Assembly (NCBI GenBank): GCA_963971285.1
Contig: OZ020247.1
Location: 9,878,614 to 9,942,613 of the forward strand
DNA length: 64,000 nt
Origin: Astropecten irregularis
Lineage: Eukaryota > Echinodermata > Asteroidea > Paxillosida > Astropectinidae
Direction: 5' to 3'
Of this stretch, positions 62,223 to 64,000 are shown piece after piece (within the stretch, counting starts at the first letter, position 1; every line of letters begins with the position of its first letter). The position numbers and the translations under genes are program-made. The notes under the pieces are model-generated. The model was not told the DNA's origin, made no database searches, and was given only the letters and a program-made list of their open reading frames with translations.

Positions 62223-63225
62223 TGCTGTACGTGGAGACAGAGCAATACGCGGTTGTGCAGAGATCGAGCGGGAGTCAAAGTTACATATGTAGAAAGCACA
62301 CACTGTATTTACAACGACTATTGGATATAGTAACAGTACTGTGTCTATCCCATGCATGTTACACACATGCACCGTACATGTACACCGCGCAGCTAGGCCG
62401 TAATTGAAGACTCCTCATTTGCATAATTGGATGCCTGCAATTTATATTCCCTAGCTCCGCACATACATATACACACTTATATACATACTGTACACACACC
62501 CACATACAAACCGTCGCTGGATGGCCAGTGCCATATCCGTGCTGTCACACACATGTACAGTATGTAGCAGTGCATAGTGTTATCTGGACATGGGCCTTAA
62601 ATTATAGCGCAAGAAAAAAAAAACATTGCCGTGCCCAAGTCATTACACATGTCCATGTACATGTCCATTTAAAACATGCACATTACAGGTTTTTTCAATT
62701 GTACATGTAGGCCTACATCCATGAAGCAGGAAGATTATTGATACTGTAAAAGCCTAGATTAATTGCCAAATCCAACAATAACACTAAATGTACATGTATA
62801 TACAAGTCATAAACTATGTATATATTTTGTATGTATGTGCCTGACATGTATTACAAAATCATATACTATGTATTCTATTTTAGGGCTACTGTGTGCATCT
62901 CTGTACAGTGTATATTACTATGCAATAATAAGAGTTCCAGTCCCAAATCAATGGCTGGGCCACAAATTACACAAGCAAGTTATTACTCATACAGTGAAAC
63001 CTACATGTTTAGAAAAAAAGTTGCTATTTTGAAGTGTTTTCATTCTACCTGCTTCCTACTTGTCAAAATTTTTACATATTGGGTGTTAAAGGTATTAACA
63101 AAAGAAACCAAAACAGAAACGTTCAAAGATGTACGTATAACTTACAGGATATGAAAGGGTAGGGTTCTACCACAGGCAAGAGCGGTGAGGGAAAGGGGTC
63201 TGATGGGGTAGGCAAGATCTAAGGT

Positions 63226-63599
63226 TAAGGTGACCAGAAGTCCCCGATTTCCGGGGACAGTCCCCGATTTGACAGTGCCGTCACCAATGAAAAATTGTCC
63301 CCGAAAATGTCCCCGACTCGACAAAATGCCCCCTGAAAATTCTAATTGTCCTAAATAAAAGAACCCTGGTCACCTTATGTGCTGAAGAAGATCCATTCTT
63401 CAGAGAAGTATGCGAAGGCAACCGCCTAAGACATGTAAGTATGTTAACCCACTCATGTCAACTGGACAAGATGTCTATAGATGCCACCATTTTGCATGTA
63501 AGCACCATCTGGATTCAAAAAATTTTTCAAAATTATACCCCTCCCCCAGGACACGGATCACTGTCCCCGGATCATCTCAACAAAATATGGTCACCTTAT
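63226..63599 (-). mobile_element. TAAGGTGACCA TIR element, reverse copy
   Basis: TAAGGTGACCA at the left and TGGTCACCTTA at the right, with a further internal TGGTCACCTTA near 63366. It contains GATTTCCGGGGACAGTCCCC and, in reverse of 31501-31858, GAAGGCAACCGCCTAAGACA. Confidence 0.85.
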
Positions 63600-63738
63600 C
63601 TAAAGTGGACAATATCGAAGGTGTGAAGATGAATTCGTTACTTGCATATTCATTAGCAGTTTGCAACAGTTTGTTACTTGTATTGTCCATCAATGTCATG
63701 TTAAGCTTTGCGCTAAGACTATTTTTGTATAATTGCTT

Positions 63739-64000
63739 TTAGGCACTCGCCTCTCACCAATGTGGCCCGGGTTCGATCCCGGCTTGGGCCATATGTGAGT
63801 AGAGTTGTGCGTTTGGTTCTCTCCAATGCTACGAGGGTTTTTCTCTGGGTTCTCCGGTTTTCCTCCCTCCACAAAACCAAGCACTTTTGATCTCAGGCTC
63901 CTTAATCATAATGGCTTGCCGGTAATGCTGGCAGCCGAGAGCGCTGATGAATACCGGCAATCCGATTACGTTGTAGCCAGCGCTTTGTAACTTAAAGAAA
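63739..64000 (+). mobile_element. tRNA-derived SINE, third family
   Basis: B box GGGTTCGATCCCGG near 63769, then the body GGTTCTCTCCAATGCTACGA, TTTTTCTCTGGGTTCTCCGG and TTTTCCTCCCTCC. The part before the B box is short and degenerate. It runs to the window edge or ends just before, at CTTTGTAACTTAAAG. Confidence 0.75.

Larger units (their letters stand above)
57670..64000. other. Upstream intron or 5' region of the GRK2/3 gene without recognised exon
   Basis: I searched by eye for the two or three missing N-terminal exons (the Q-K-Y-L-E and G-E-V-T-F region) on the minus strand and did not find them. What is visible: SINEs, hairpin elements, MITE fragments, ACATGTAC-rich stretches and an A- and G-rich tract at 61825-61880. 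Confidence 0.5.

Noticed and set aside
57670..64000. First coding exons and promoter of the kinase
   Set aside because: I could not find matching N-terminal codons with splice sites; naming a position would be a guess.

Overview
This window is eukaryotic nuclear DNA. It is AT-rich and intron-rich, packed with short interspersed repeats, and has one recognisable protein-coding gene. On the minus strand, 17 consecutive coding exons with GT/AG boundaries and unbroken reading phase encode a G protein-coupled receptor kinase of the GRK2/GRK3 (beta-adrenergic receptor kinase) class. The protein is close to the vertebrate kinase along its whole length. The repeats and the single GRK2/3-type gene suggest a marine invertebrate deuterostome, most likely an echinoderm, but the sequence alone does not prove the species.

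Layout. 1-7895 lies downstream of the stop codon: probable 3' UTR, then flank with SINEs, simple repeats and a small inverted-repeat element. 7896-57669 is the kinase gene, read right to left. Exons at 57.6, 28.6, 24.4, 22.7 and 21.1 kb encode the RGS-homology (RH) domain. Exons from 20.2 to 11.5 kb encode the AGC-type kinase domain and its C-terminal extension. Exons at 10.7, 9.4, 8.5 and 8.0 kb encode the linker, PH domain and tail. The first roughly 64 residues, the start codon and the promoter were not found and probably lie beyond base 64000. 57670-64000 is then the next upstream intron.

The introns, above all the 28.9-kb one at 28715-57595, are largely built of repeats: (1) a TTAA-flanked terminal-inverted-repeat family with a central GATC palindrome, in about 15 full or partial copies and at least three subfamilies; (2) two inverted-repeat families whose ends both read roughly GGGCCAATTTCATG; (3) long palindromic elements (500 bp, with 140-bp derivatives); (4) hAT-like elements with 7- or 8-bp target duplications; (5) several tRNA-derived SINE families; (6) two tandem arrays, a 116-bp minisatellite and an 87-bp array of tRNA-like units. 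Several insertions are nested, so their order can be read.

Working view: one conserved signalling gene stretched over more than 50 kb by non-autonomous mobile elements. No transposase, reverse transcriptase, true tRNA gene, rRNA or second protein gene was found. The most unusual items are the tRNA-like array, the nested insertion at 19.2-20.0 kb with its 13-bp duplication and a related empty site, the nested hAT-like element at 53.6-55.4 kb, and tandem partial copies of a kinase exon at 11.7-12.1 kb.
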